A stretch of DNA of 64,000 nt from Novosphingobium cyanobacteriorum (GCF_029436685.1 NZ_JAROCY010000018.1:1-64000), one strand, 5' to 3'; shown: positions 25,282-33,852, counted from the stretch's first letter. Translations and numbers: made by a program. Notes: generated by a model from the sequence alone, not told the origin.

Positions 25282-27459
25282 GTGGACGAGGAGCGCGCCG
25301 GTTCAACGCTGCGGCCTGCGGAAGGCAATCGGATCGCGCAGTCAGCCTGTCGGCTGTGCGCGGGCATGTGCGGGCTGGACGTGGAAATCGACCCGCAGGG
25401 AAGGGCCGTCGCGATCCGGGGGGATCGCCGCAACCCGGTCTCGCGCGGCTATGCCTGCATCAAGGGGCTGACCCTGCACGAGGCGCACCACAGTGAACGC
25501 CGCATCCTGCGCCCGCTGCGGCGGCAGGAGGACGGCAGCTTTGCCGAAGTTGGCTGGGCAGAGGCGCTCGACGATATCGCGGCCCGCCTCTCCGCCCTGG
25601 TGCGCGACCATGGGCCAGACAGCGTGGGCGCGTTCAAAGGCACGCTGAACTACAGCAATTTCCTGTCCAACGCGATGCTCCCGGCCTTTCTCTCCGCCCT
25701 GGGTTCGACCGCCTATTACTCGACGATGACGGTCGACCAGTCGGCCAAGTGGGTGAATGTCGAACGGTTGGGGGCCTGGGCCGGCGGCAAGGATCCCTTC
25801 GTCCTGTCGGACGTGCTGATGATGATCGGCACCAATCCGATCGTCTCGCTCTCCACCTTCAACTTCCAGCTGCAGAACCCGGTCAAGTCCATGCGCGAGG
25901 CGCGGGCGCGCGGGCTCAAGCTGATCGTGATCGACCCCCGCCGGACCGAGACGGCGCGTCATGCCGACCTGTTCATCCAGCCCCTGCCGGGCGAGGACCC
26001 GACCGTGCTCGCCGCGATCCTGCGGATCATCCTGGCGGAAGGCTGGCACGATCCTGAATTCTGCGAGCGCCATGTCGACGGGCTGGAGGCCTTGCGGGCG
26101 GCGGTGGAGCCGTTCGACGAAGCCTATGCCGCGGCGCGGGCGGCGGTCGATCCGGCGTTGCTGCGTGCAGCGGCAGAGCTGTTTGCCCGGCCCGTGGCCG
26201 ATGGCGCGGTCCTTCGCCGCAAGCGGGGCACCGCCGCATCGGGGACCGGGCCGAACATGGCGCCGCATTCGAATCTGGCCGAACATCTGGTCGAAGCGCT
26301 CAACGTCGTCTGCGGCCGTTATGCGCGTGAAGGCGATCCGGTGGTCAATCCCGGCGTGGTCGGGCCGCGCCAGCCGCGCCTTGCGCAAGTGGTGCCGCCG
26401 CGGCGCGGATGGGAGCATGATCCCCAGCCTGCCCCGTCCGGCTTCGGGCGGATCTTTGGCGAGCGCATGTCGGGCGCCTTGCCTGACGATGTGCTGACCG
26501 ACGCGCCGAATCGGCTGCGCGCGATGATCGTCGCGGCGGGCAATCCGGTGCTGGCCCTGCCTCAAACGGCGGCGGCGCAGCAGGCCTTCGCAGCGCTGGA
26601 CCTGCTGGTGGTGATCGACCCGTTCCTGACTGCAACGGCCCGCCTCGCCGACTATGTCCTGCCACCGCGCATGGTGTTCGAACGGCACGAGTTGAGCGGG
26701 CGCGATTACGAGGCGATCGTCACGTTCTCCCCCTTCGCGCACTATACCGCGCCGATTCTCTCGCCGCCCGAGGGCGCGGAGGTGGAGGACGACTGGGCGA
26801 TCCTGTGGGAAATCGCGAGCCGGATGGGGCTGTCCCTCAGCATCGATGGCGAGCCGATCGACATGGCCCGCCGCCCCGATCCGCTCGCCCTGATGGAACT
26901 GATGACACGCCGCAGCACCATTCCGTTCGACGTGGTGCGGGCGGCTGAGCGTGGTGCCGTGTTCGCCGTCCCACCGCAGCGGGTGGAGCCTGCCGTGCCC
27001 GGCGCAACGGGCCGCTTCGCGCTCGCCCCTGCCGACGTGATCGCCGAACTGGCTGAGGTGCGGGATGAGGTGGCAAGTCCTGTTCCCGGTGCGCTGCGCT
27101 TTGCCTGCCGCCGGATGCGCGAGGTGCAGAACACCGCCTACCACCACCTGCCGACGATTGCGCAGCGCGTGCCGTTCAACCCGGCTTTCCTTCATCCCGA
27201 TGACCTGTCTGCCCGCTCCATCGCGCCGGGCGAGCGGATTTGCATCAGTTCCGCACATGGTGAGGTGATTGCCGTGGCGCGGGCCGATCCCGACCTGCGT
27301 CCGGGGGTACTGGCCATGGCGCACGGTTGGGACGACCTGCCGGGATCAGGCGCGGCCAATGTCAACCGGCTGACCAGCACAAGGATCGGCCGCGATCCGA
27401 TCAACGCCATGCCGGTACTGACGGCATTCGACGTCATGGTGGCCCCGGTCGAGGCCTGA
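25282..27459 (+). CDS. Molybdopterin-dependent oxidoreductase (DMSO-reductase family)
   Basis: About 725 residues. The N-terminal 4Fe-4S motif C23-x2-C26-x3-C30-x28-C59 is intact, followed by the molybdopterin domains (MIGTNPIVS, LIVIDPRRTETA, a C-terminal dinucleotide-binding domain). No Tat signal precedes it, so it is cytoplasmic. The usual Mo-ligand region (VDQSAKWV, near 150) shows no cysteine; a serine ligand is possible. The start is either GTG 25282 or TTG 25276, the latter overlapping the P450 stop. Homologous families include formate dehydrogenases, acetylene hydratase and steroid C25 hydroxylases; substrate unknown. No electron-transfer subunit is next to it. Confidence 0.85.
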   Translation: MDEERAGSTLRPAEGNRIAQSACRLCAGMCGLDVEIDPQGRAVAIRGDRRNPVSRGYACIKGLTLHEAHHSERRILRPLRRQEDGSFAEVGWAEALDDIAARLSALVRDHGPDSVGAFKGTLNYSNFLSNAMLPAFLSALGSTAYYSTMTVDQSAKWVNVERLGAWAGGKDPFVLSDVLMMIGTNPIVSLSTFNFQLQNPVKSMREARARGLKLIVIDPRRTETARHADLFIQPLPGEDPTVLAAILRIILAEGWHDPEFCERHVDGLEALRAAVEPFDEAYAAARAAVDPALLRAAAELFARPVADGAVLRRKRGTAASGTGPNMAPHSNLAEHLVEALNVVCGRYAREGDPVVNPGVVGPRQPRLAQVVPPRRGWEHDPQPAPSGFGRIFGERMSGALPDDVLTDAPNRLRAMIVAAGNPVLALPQTAAAQQAFAALDLLVVIDPFLTATARLADYVLPPRMVFERHELSGRDYEAIVTFSPFAHYTAPILSPPEGAEVEDDWAILWEIASRMGLSLSIDGEPIDMARRPDPLALMELMTRRSTIPFDVVRAAERGAVFAVPPQRVEPAVPGATGRFALAPADVIAELAEVRDEVASPVPGALRFACRRMREVQNTAYHHLPTIAQRVPFNPAFLHPDDLSARSIAPGERICISSAHGEVIAVARADPDLRPGVLAMAHGWDDLPGSGAANVNRLTSTRIGRDPINAMPVLTAFDVMVAPVEA

Positions 27460-27584
27460 CCCGTCAACCCTTGCAAAAGGCGGTGCGGCTTGCCCCAACG
27501 AATATACGATGGGTTCTGCAGGCATCATGACAGGGGAGGATCACTTCGCGCATAGCATGGCGCGACCCAATACAGGCAGGACTC

Positions 27585-28583
27585 ATGCGCGATCAGATCT
27601 TCAAGACCCGGCTCACTGACCTCCTGGGCATCCGTCACCCCATTCTCGCCGGCGGACTTGGCCCCGGCGTATCGGACGGCCGCTATGTTGCAGCCGTGGT
27701 CAATGCCGGCGGCATGGGCTTCATCGTCCATGTCGGTTACGAGGACCCCGACCAGTTCATCGACGAGATGCGTACCTGCCGCGAGCTGACCGGCGGCAAG
27801 GGCTTCGGCGTCAACCTCTATATCTCTCGCGTGCCCGGTTCGGTCGAGAAGATCATCGCACGCATCCCGCAACTGGTCGATCATGGTTGCGTGGTGGTGG
27901 AAACGGCGGGGCAGAACCCGGCACCGATCCTGCCTGCCCTGCGCGAGGCGGGGATCAAGGTGATCCACAAGGTGCCCGGCGTGCGCTATGCGCGGTCCGT
28001 CGCGAAGACCGACGTCGATGCGATCATCGTTGTCGGCAACGAATGCGGCGGGCATCCCGGCATCTACCAGATCGGTTCGATGGTCCAGGCGGCCCAGGCG
28101 CCGCAGGAGATCGACAAGCCGGTGATCATCGGCGGCGGCATCGGCACCGGCAGCCAGATCGCCGCCGTACTGGCCATGGGCGCCGAGGGCGTGGTCATGG
28201 GCACCCGCATGATGGTGGCCGAGGAAATGTGGCCCAGCCGCGCCTACAAGGAACAGATGGTTGCCGCCAACGGCACCGAGAGCGTCGTGATCAAGAAGAT
28301 CCTGCGCGACAACCACCGCGTCATGGCGAACGAATCCACCGCTGCCGTGCTTGCGCTGGAAGAGCAGGGCGTGACAGACTTCGAGGCCTATCGCCCACAC
28401 GTGACCGGCGCCCTGACCCGCGAAGGCTACAAGACCGGCAACCTTTCGACCGGCACCTATGACTGGGGCCATTCGGCGGTGTTCGCTGACCGGATCGAGC
28501 CGGTGGAGGCGATCTTCGACCGCCTGATCGACGATGCCGCAGCAGCCACGCGGCGCATTGGTCAGGTCACCCTGGTGCGCTGA
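27585..28583 (+). CDS. Nitronate monooxygenase/2-nitropropane dioxygenase family flavoprotein
   Basis: A 332-residue FMN-binding TIM barrel. PILAGGLGPGVS near the N terminus, the NECGGHPG segment and the phosphate-binding GGGIGTGSQIAAVLAMGA fit the NMO/enoyl-reductase (FabK-like) superfamily. Family members oxidise nitronates or reduce enoyl thioesters. The absence of nitro-compound genes nearby and the presence of acyl-CoA genes make an enoyl or enone reductase role as plausible as nitronate oxidation. A 125-bp gap separates it from the molybdoenzyme gene. Confidence 0.83.
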   Translation: MRDQIFKTRLTDLLGIRHPILAGGLGPGVSDGRYVAAVVNAGGMGFIVHVGYEDPDQFIDEMRTCRELTGGKGFGVNLYISRVPGSVEKIIARIPQLVDHGCVVVETAGQNPAPILPALREAGIKVIHKVPGVRYARSVAKTDVDAIIVVGNECGGHPGIYQIGSMVQAAQAPQEIDKPVIIGGGIGTGSQIAAVLAMGAEGVVMGTRMMVAEEMWPSRAYKEQMVAANGTESVVIKKILRDNHRVMANESTAAVLALEEQGVTDFEAYRPHVTGALTREGYKTGNLSTGTYDWGHSAVFADRIEPVEAIFDRLIDDAAAATRRIGQVTLVR

Positions 28584-28601
28584 TTGATACTTCAGGTGTA
28601 T
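28584..28601. promoter_or_regulatory. LysR-type box ATAC-N7-GTAT (copy 1)
   Basis: TTGATACTTCAGGTGTAT contains ATAC-N7-GTAT, the classical LysR-type T-N11-A site, immediately after the nitronate monooxygenase-like gene and about 100 bp upstream of the TauD-like gene. The first ten bases, TTGATACTTC, recur exactly at 33818 upstream of the PrpD pair, and a LysR gene lies between the two sites. Confidence 0.55.
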
Positions 28602-28702
28602 TAGTCCCGCCAAAACGATATTATACGCGCGCGTAAGAAGGGCCTAGGTTGGCGGCAATCAGGAATCACAACCCGCGCTGCGGCGCGGATGGGAGTGTGG
28701 GC

Positions 28703-29662
28703 ATGGGCATCGAGCAGATCGTCGTCGAACAGCTGTCAGCCGGGATCGGCGTTGAACTTAAGGGCGTGGACTTCGAGGCGATGGCCCCAACCCGCCCGTT
28801 CATCGACCTGATGAAGCGCCTGCTGGACGAACACCGTCTCGTCCTGATCCGCGGGCAGAAGATCCAGCCGGTGACGGCGCAGGAATTCACCGGCAACTTC
28901 GGCCCGCTGCTTGACATCAAGCGCCAGGGCAGCGGTGCGCTGCACGTGCCTGAGGCGGAATGGATCAAGGTCATTTCCAACGGCAAGACCGCCGATGGCC
29001 AATTGCTTGGCGATGGCAACAGCTCGGCCCAGATCTGGCACACCGATTCCACCCCGTGGGAGGCGCCGGTCGGCCACATCGCGTTCTATTGCCGCCAGAC
29101 GGTGGACCCCGCGCCGGAAACCTACTTCATGGACATGATCAAGGTCTATGAAGCCCTGCCGCAGGAGATGAAGGACCGGATCGCCAACGTCCGCGTGATC
29201 CATCACTGGTTCCCGCGCCAGATCGAGCCGGAAATCCACCTGAACGCCCCGTCGCAGCCGCTGGAAGACCGCAAGATCGGCACTCTCCACCCGCTGGTGC
29301 GGCGCCATCTCGGCACGGGCAAGCCGATCCTCTACCTGCCGACGCGGCGTGACAGCCTGATTCCCGGCATGGACGAGGCGGAAAGCCGCGCCCTGCTGAC
29401 CGAACTGTGGGACTTCGTCGATACCTGCCCGTTCAAGGTCGGCCATGCGATGATGCCGGACGACTTCCTGATCTGGGACAACAGCGCCACGGTCCACAGC
29501 CGCCAGGGCTGGGACGCCGACAAGGTGCGCATCATGTGGCACATCTCCGCCGAAGGCGAAGTGCCGATCCCGCTCCATCCGCGCCGCACGATGAACACGA
29601 TCGGGCTGGATGCCGATACGTCGAAGGAAATCAACAAGGCCATGGCGATGGTCGACTATTGA
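28703..29662 (+). CDS. TauD/TfdA-family 2-oxoglutarate- and Fe(II)-dependent dioxygenase
   Basis: A 319-residue enzyme with the facial triad H113-x-D115 (IWHTDS) and H265 (ATVHSR), and R276 as the likely 2-oxoglutarate anchor. The ATG at 28703 gives the standard length; a TTG at 28649 in the same frame is less likely. Members hydroxylate taurine, phenoxyacetates, alkyl sulfates or other substrates using O2 and 2-oxoglutarate. It is followed after 39 bp by an SDR, suggesting hydroxylation then oxidation. Co-occurrence of a sulfotransferase elsewhere in the window raises sulfate-ester cleavage as one option, untested. Confidence 0.88.
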   Translation: MGIEQIVVEQLSAGIGVELKGVDFEAMAPTRPFIDLMKRLLDEHRLVLIRGQKIQPVTAQEFTGNFGPLLDIKRQGSGALHVPEAEWIKVISNGKTADGQLLGDGNSSAQIWHTDSTPWEAPVGHIAFYCRQTVDPAPETYFMDMIKVYEALPQEMKDRIANVRVIHHWFPRQIEPEIHLNAPSQPLEDRKIGTLHPLVRRHLGTGKPILYLPTRRDSLIPGMDEAESRALLTELWDFVDTCPFKVGHAMMPDDFLIWDNSATVHSRQGWDADKVRIMWHISAEGEVPIPLHPRRTMNTIGLDADTSKEINKAMAMVDY

Positions 29663-29701
29663 TCGGCGCGCACGTTTCCAGCTGACAGGTACAGGACAGA
29701 C

Positions 29702-30439
29702 ATGGACCTCAGAATCGCAGGGCAGCACGCCCTCGTGACCGGGGCCGGGCGTGGGCTCGGTCGCGGTATTGCCAAGGCTCTGGCGGGAGAGGGTGTGCAT
29801 GTCATCGCGCTGGACCGCGATGCCGAATTTGCCCGCAGCGCGGCAGATGAGATCGTCGCGAAAGGCGGTTCGGCGCAAGCACTGGTGCTTGATATCACGG
29901 ACAGTGCGGCGGTGCGCGAAGCCGTGGCAAGGTTGGAGCCGATCCAGATCCTGGTCAACTGCGCCGGCTTTTCTCGCGATGCCCCGGTTGATGAAATGAG
30001 CGACGAGGCGTGGCAATCGGTGCTCGACGTCTGCCTGACCGGGGCCTTCTACGTCACCCGCGCCGTGGTGCCGGCAATGAAGGCTGCCGGCTATGGCCGG
30101 ATCGTCAATATCTCGTCCCGCGCGCGGGAGGGGGACAGGAACAAGGTCAACTATGCGGCGGCCAAGGCCGGGCTGGTCGGCCTGACCCAGGCCCTTGCGC
30201 TGGAACTGGGCAAGTCGGGCATCACCTCCAACGCGATCGCGCCGGGGTTCTGTGATGGCGAACGCCCGCGCAGCCTGCCGCACTATGCCGAACTCAAGGA
30301 GCGGGCGCTGGCCCTGACCCCGATGGACCGGCTGGGCGAGGAGGCCGACATCGCCGATGCCGTGCTCTATTTCTGCGCCCGGCAGAGCGGCTATGTCACC
30401 GGCGAGGTGCTGACCGTTGCCGGGGGGCGCTGGCGCTAG
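29702..30439 (+). CDS. Short-chain dehydrogenase/reductase
   Basis: A 245-residue classical SDR with GAGRGLG near 15-21, the catalytic serine in VNISSRAREG, YAAAK as the Tyr-Lys pair, and an ending AGGRWR in place of VDGG. It lies 39 bp after the TauD-like gene and probably oxidises that enzyme's hydroxylated product or reduces an acyl intermediate (FabG-like). It converges on the second P450 gene. Confidence 0.87.
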   Translation: MDLRIAGQHALVTGAGRGLGRGIAKALAGEGVHVIALDRDAEFARSAADEIVAKGGSAQALVLDITDSAAVREAVARLEPIQILVNCAGFSRDAPVDEMSDEAWQSVLDVCLTGAFYVTRAVVPAMKAAGYGRIVNISSRAREGDRNKVNYAAAKAGLVGLTQALALELGKSGITSNAIAPGFCDGERPRSLPHYAELKERALALTPMDRLGEEADIADAVLYFCARQSGYVTGEVLTVAGGRWR

Positions 30440-30490
30440 GCGGCGCTATCCTCTCCCAAACCACGGCACTCAATTGCTGCAGATCCATCT

Positions 30491-30521
30491 GGTGCCGTCA
30501 CTGTGGACGGCGTCCGGCACC
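30491..30521. terminator. Inverted repeat between convergent genes
   Basis: GGTGCCG and CGGCACC form a 7-bp stem with a 17-nt loop in the 83-bp gap between the convergent SDR and P450 genes. No T-tract follows on either strand; a bidirectional terminator is possible. Confidence 0.38.
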
Positions 30522-30522
30522 A

Positions 30523-31809
30523 TCAGTCCCACAGAACGTGAACTGCGTCGGGTCCACGCAGGTTCATTCCCCGGATCACGGGGCGCGGATAGGCCGGATC
30601 CAGCCGCAGGTTGGGCAGGTCCAGCATGGCATCAAGCGCCACTTCCAGTTCCGCCAGCGCCAGGTTCATGCCGAGGCACATGTGTGGGCCAAAACCAAAG
30701 GTAAGCAGTGGACGCATCGGCCGCTTGATCCACAGGCGGTCGGGATCTTCGTAGACTTCCGGGTCGCGATTGGCCGATGCCACGGCGCACAGGATACCCG
30801 TCCCCTTGGGGATCGAGTGACCGCCAATCTCCAGGTCGCGCGCGGCGATGCGGGCGATGGAGGCAGTCGACGGATCGCGCCGCAATGTTTCCAACACGGC
30901 CTTGGGTATCAGCGAACGGTCCTGCCGCACTTCGTCCAGCACGTCGGGATGCTCAAGCAGCTGCACCATCATGTTGGCAAAGCTGCGCGTCGTCGTTTCC
31001 CCGGCCGCCAGCAGCAGGCTTCGGACAAGGCTGCTGATCTGATCATCGGTAAAGCGGCTGCCGTCATGCTCCACCTGCATCAGGTGGCCGATGATGTCCT
31101 GGCGCATCTCACCGCGCTGGCGATAAGCCTGAACCACCGGCAGGATCGCGTCATACATGGCTTGGCCTGCGACCATCGAACGCGGCACCGTGATCGCTGC
31201 CAGTTCAGGATCGACCTGCGGCGCGCCGACGACTTGAATTGCCCAACTGGCAAGGTTGGAACTCAGCTCCTCGTCGTCGGGGAAACCGAAATAGGCGTAG
31301 GCCGAACGGATGGGGAAGGGCAGCGCGAATTCGCGGACAAGGTCCGCCTTGCCCTTCGGCCGCATCTTGGCAAGGAACTCGTCCATCACCACGGGGCGGA
31401 TCATGCTGTCCATCTGCTTGCGGACCTCGCCCCGGGTAAAGGGCTTGAGCAGCGTCGCGCGCAGCTTGGCATGTTCCTCACCATCCATCGCGACGATCAG
31501 GAGATTGTCCACCGCATCGCCAAAGCCGTCACCGAAGAGATGGTTTTCCCAGTCCTTCGCATTCTTCAGAACGGTGTGCACGTCGTTGTAGCGGAACAGC
31601 GTCACCACTGGCCGACCGGACAGCGTATAGTCGGCCTGGCTCGGTGTCCCATGCTGCTGCTGGATGTCGCCGTGCATCACCGGGCATTTGTTGCGCATTT
31701 CCGTCATCAGCGGATGGATATCGACCGGGGAGCGCCCGGTGTTGCTGCGCGTGACCATCTCATAGTCGGCGACCATCTGGTCGATATGGCTTGCCTGATT
31801 GCTACTCAT
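30523..31809 (-). CDS. Cytochrome P450
   Basis: A 428-residue soluble P450. I-helix LLLAAGETTTRSF, ETLR (ExxR) and heme loop FGFGPHMCLG with C378 are intact. It differs clearly from the P450 at 24044 in length and sequence, so it is not a duplicate. The ATG at 31809 follows GAGGGGA; a start six residues upstream is possible. It lies 14 bp after the end of a possible 50-codon frame and is divergent from a TetR gene. No ferredoxin is nearby. Substrate unknown. Confidence 0.92.
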   Translation of the reverse strand: MSSNQASHIDQMVADYEMVTRSNTGRSPVDIHPLMTEMRNKCPVMHGDIQQQHGTPSQADYTLSGRPVVTLFRYNDVHTVLKNAKDWENHLFGDGFGDAVDNLLIVAMDGEEHAKLRATLLKPFTRGEVRKQMDSMIRPVVMDEFLAKMRPKGKADLVREFALPFPIRSAYAYFGFPDDEELSSNLASWAIQVVGAPQVDPELAAITVPRSMVAGQAMYDAILPVVQAYRQRGEMRQDIIGHLMQVEHDGSRFTDDQISSLVRSLLLAAGETTTRSFANMMVQLLEHPDVLDEVRQDRSLIPKAVLETLRRDPSTASIARIAARDLEIGGHSIPKGTGILCAVASANRDPEVYEDPDRLWIKRPMRPLLTFGFGPHMCLGMNLALAELEVALDAMLDLPNLRLDPAYPRPVIRGMNLRGPDAVHVLWD

Positions 31810-31823
31810 TGCTTGCGTTCCCC

Positions 31824-31976
31824 TCACTCAGGTCGAGTCGACTGGCGGCCTCGCGGCCGGCTTGGACGTTCGCCTTGGATCGTCAGGTCTGCGAAGCTGG
31901 CAGCTTGATCCACGCGCACCAGGCTCGCCGGGACAGGAGCTGGCACATCGTGCTTCGTGAGGGTTGGGGCGCTCAC
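31824..31976 (-). CDS. Possible 50-residue protein or leader upstream of the P450
   Basis: A GTG at 31976 with a strong AAGGAG ribosome site six bases away opens a 50-codon frame ending 14 bp before the P450 start. The peptide is rich in Pro, Ala, Ser and Arg (MSAPTLTKHDVPAPVPASLV..., ending RGRQSTRPE), with no cysteine and no hydrophobic segment. It could be a small protein, a translation-coupled leader or chance. The ribosome site and position are the only support. Confidence 0.33.
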   Translation of the reverse strand: MSAPTLTKHDVPAPVPASLVRVDQAASFADLTIQGERPSRPRGRQSTRPE

Positions 31977-32097
31977 GCTACTCTCCTTGAACGAACGCAT
32001 TTTGGCAGCGTCCTGTATTTTCGCCATGCAAGGTCGAGCCGTTCGCGCAGAGCGCATTGGTCGCTGGGCCATGCCTTGCCGACTGGATGACGAAAAA

Positions 32098-32115
32098 CTA
32101 GACAGCAGCCTCTAG
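32098..32115. promoter_or_regulatory. Inverted repeat CTAGA-N8-TCTAG
   Basis: An 18-bp inverted repeat 63 bp upstream of the TetR ATG in the divergent gap. Candidate regulator site; no second copy was found. Confidence 0.38.
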
Positions 32116-32137
32116 AAAACAACAGGATTCTGATCTT

Positions 32138-32153
32138 AAACCAGATCGGGTTT
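32138..32153. promoter_or_regulatory. Inverted repeat AAACC-N6-GGTTT
   Basis: A 16-bp inverted repeat 25 bp upstream of the TetR ATG, where an autoregulatory operator would block transcription. Of the two repeats in this gap this is better placed for autorepression. Confidence 0.4.
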
Positions 32154-32178
32154 CCGGGGTTCTACATGTGTGATATCG

Positions 32179-32778
32179 ATGCGTGACGCGAAATTGCCAA
32201 AGCAGGATCGTGGGCGCGAACGGCGCAACGAAATTCTCGATGCCGCGGCACGTATCCTTATAGAACTAGGCGAAAAAGGCGTTTCTATGCAGGCGGTCGC
32301 GATGAGCGCCGGGGCCTCGACCGGGTCGATGTATCACTTCTTTAGCAATCGCGCCGAGCTGATGGACGCGCTGTTCGAGCGGCACATGACCGAACTGGTG
32401 AAGCTTATGCCGACATATTCCCTGGATTCGCCAGAACCCTGGCGGTCCATGTCGGCCGAAGAGATCATCGACAGCCTGTTTGGCCGCGTGCTCGGATATC
32501 TCGCACAGAACCCTGATGCCGTTTTCATTCATTCCGACACGCGCGACCTGAGCTTCCCTCATTTCAGCACGATCGTCGCAAAAGTGCTGCGGCATCGCAT
32601 GAGCAGTGAGAACAGCGAAGACGTAGCGCAGACGCTGGTGTCAGTATCGACCGGCACGCTGAGATATGTCGCAAACCACCGGCAACTGGCGCCCGACGTG
32701 ATCATCAAGCGCATTCCAGATGTTCTGACGGCCTATCTGGCGTCGTTCGAGACGGCCTGTTCGATGAACGATGCGTAG
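32179..32778 (+). CDS. TetR/AcrR-family transcriptional regulator
   Basis: About 199 residues. The HTH (ILDAAARILIELGEKGVSMQ, then GASTGSMYHFFSNRAELMDAL) is typical, with the ligand domain following. The ATG at 32179 is preferred to a GTG at 32170. It is divergent from the second P450 gene and is the most likely regulator of that gene. A hairpin follows its stop. Confidence 0.87.
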   Translation: MRDAKLPKQDRGRERRNEILDAAARILIELGEKGVSMQAVAMSAGASTGSMYHFFSNRAELMDALFERHMTELVKLMPTYSLDSPEPWRSMSAEEIIDSLFGRVLGYLAQNPDAVFIHSDTRDLSFPHFSTIVAKVLRHRMSSENSEDVAQTLVSVSTGTLRYVANHRQLAPDVIIKRIPDVLTAYLASFETACSMNDA

Positions 32779-32794
32779 CAGCAGTGCTACTGGG

Positions 32795-32818
32795 CACTGG
32801 CGGTGCAACTTGCCAGTG
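32795..32818. terminator. Hairpin downstream of the TetR gene
   Basis: CACTGGC and GCCAGTG form a perfect 7-bp stem with a 10-nt loop, 17 bp past the TetR stop. There is no T-run directly after it, so efficiency as an intrinsic terminator is doubtful. Confidence 0.42.
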
Positions 32819-32913
32819 ATCCTCCCGAATTTGAGGTCCGCCCCCCAATGCCTTGTCAGCGGGCGGGGCGGGGATCATGGTGACCCCCTTTACACAGGAA
32901 TTACTGGCGCTCC

Positions 32914-33852
32914 ATGGAACTGCGACACCTGCGCTACTTCATTGCCGTGGCCGAGGAACTGCACTTCAGCCGGGCGGCGGCACGGCTCAATGTCGCGCAG
33001 CCCCCGCTCAGCACGCAGATCCGCCAGCTTGAGGAGGAGATCGGGGTCACCCTGTTCCTGCGCACCCGGCGCCGGGTCGAGCTGACCGAGGCGGGCGAGG
33101 CGTTCCTGATCGAGGCGCGGCGCGTGCTGGGCGTGCTCGAACGCGGCGTTGCCCTGGCGCGCGAGATCGGGACCGGACAACGCGGCACCCTGCGGCTGGG
33201 TGCGGTGTACTCCGCGATCTATGCCGTGGTTCCGCAGATGCTGCGCGCCTTTGCCGTGCAGCATCCCGATATCTCGGTCGAGCTTTCCGAGATGACCGTG
33301 CAGCAGCAACTGGACGCCCTGGCCAGCGGCACGATCGACGTCGGCATCCTGCGCTCGCCCATCCACGATGCGCGGATCGAGACCCGGCTGCTGTTTCGCG
33401 AAGGGATCGTTGCAGTCGTACCGGCCGGGCACGAACTGGCTTCACGCGGGGCGATCCACGTCGCCGATCTGGCGCCATATCCCTTTCTTCTGTCCGGGAT
33501 CGGCCTCCAGTCCAGCTTTCGCCAGCATGTGCTGGGCACTTTTGACCGCTTTGGCATCGTGCCCAATATCACGCGCGAGATTGCCGAGATCCACAGCATC
33601 ATCAGCCTGGTCGGCGCGGGCCTGGGGGTTTCCATCGCCCCTGCCACGGTGAGCCATATCCGCGTCAGCGACGTGGTGTACCTGCGCATTCTTGACGACA
33701 TTCCGCAAATCGAGGTTTCGCTTGCCTGGCACCGCGATGTGCGTCCGCCGGTGTTGAGCGCCTTGCTGGCCATGGTGCAGGACCCGGCCTTGTGGCGGGG
33801 CGGGATGACGTCGGCCATTGATACTTCCCACATATCACAGCCCGCTCGATAA
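32914..33852 (+). CDS. LysR-family transcriptional regulator
   Basis: A 312-residue LTTR: the N-terminal winged HTH (MELRHLRYFIAVAEELHFSR, AQPPLSTQIRQLEEEIG) and the two-lobed effector domain (AVYSAIYAVVP..., then GIVAVVPAGHELASRG) are complete. It is upstream of, and in the same direction as, two tandem MmgE/PrpD genes. A T-N11-A type box lies at the very end of its own coding region, and a related box precedes the TauD-like gene about 4.3 kb away. Aromatic or organic-acid effector inferred from the family only. Confidence 0.9.
   Translation: MELRHLRYFIAVAEELHFSRAAARLNVAQPPLSTQIRQLEEEIGVTLFLRTRRRVELTEAGEAFLIEARRVLGVLERGVALAREIGTGQRGTLRLGAVYSAIYAVVPQMLRAFAVQHPDISVELSEMTVQQQLDALASGTIDVGILRSPIHDARIETRLLFREGIVAVVPAGHELASRGAIHVADLAPYPFLLSGIGLQSSFRQHVLGTFDRFGIVPNITREIAEIHSIISLVGAGLGVSIAPATVSHIRVSDVVYLRILDDIPQIEVSLAWHRDVRPPVLSALLAMVQDPALWRGGMTSAIDTSHISQPAR
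33818..33835. promoter_or_regulatory. LysR-type box ATAC-N7-ATAT (copy 2)
   Basis: TTGATACTTCCCACATAT shares its first ten bases with the box at 28584 and keeps the T-N11-A spacing. It overlaps the last codons of the LysR gene and lies about 90 bp upstream of the first PrpD-like gene. Confidence 0.5.

Larger units (their letters stand above)
31977..32178. other. Divergent intergenic region between the P450 and TetR genes
   Basis: Counting from the P450 start, 369 bp separate the two annotated genes. Apart from the possible 50-codon frame, this stretch is comparatively AT-rich toward the TetR side and carries two inverted repeats (32098-32115 and 32138-32153), so it probably holds both promoters. 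Confidence 0.5.

Noticed and set aside
25342..27324. 660-codon minus-strand frame
   Set aside because: Antisense to the molybdopterin oxidoreductase, whose 4Fe-4S and molybdopterin motifs are intact.
28620..28640. ACGCGCGCGT palindrome upstream of the TauD-like gene as an operator
   Set aside because: It is a simple CG repeat, expected often in GC-rich DNA, and has no partner site.
28736..30283. 515-codon minus-strand frame
   Set aside because: Antisense to the TauD-like and SDR genes, which show clear catalytic residues.
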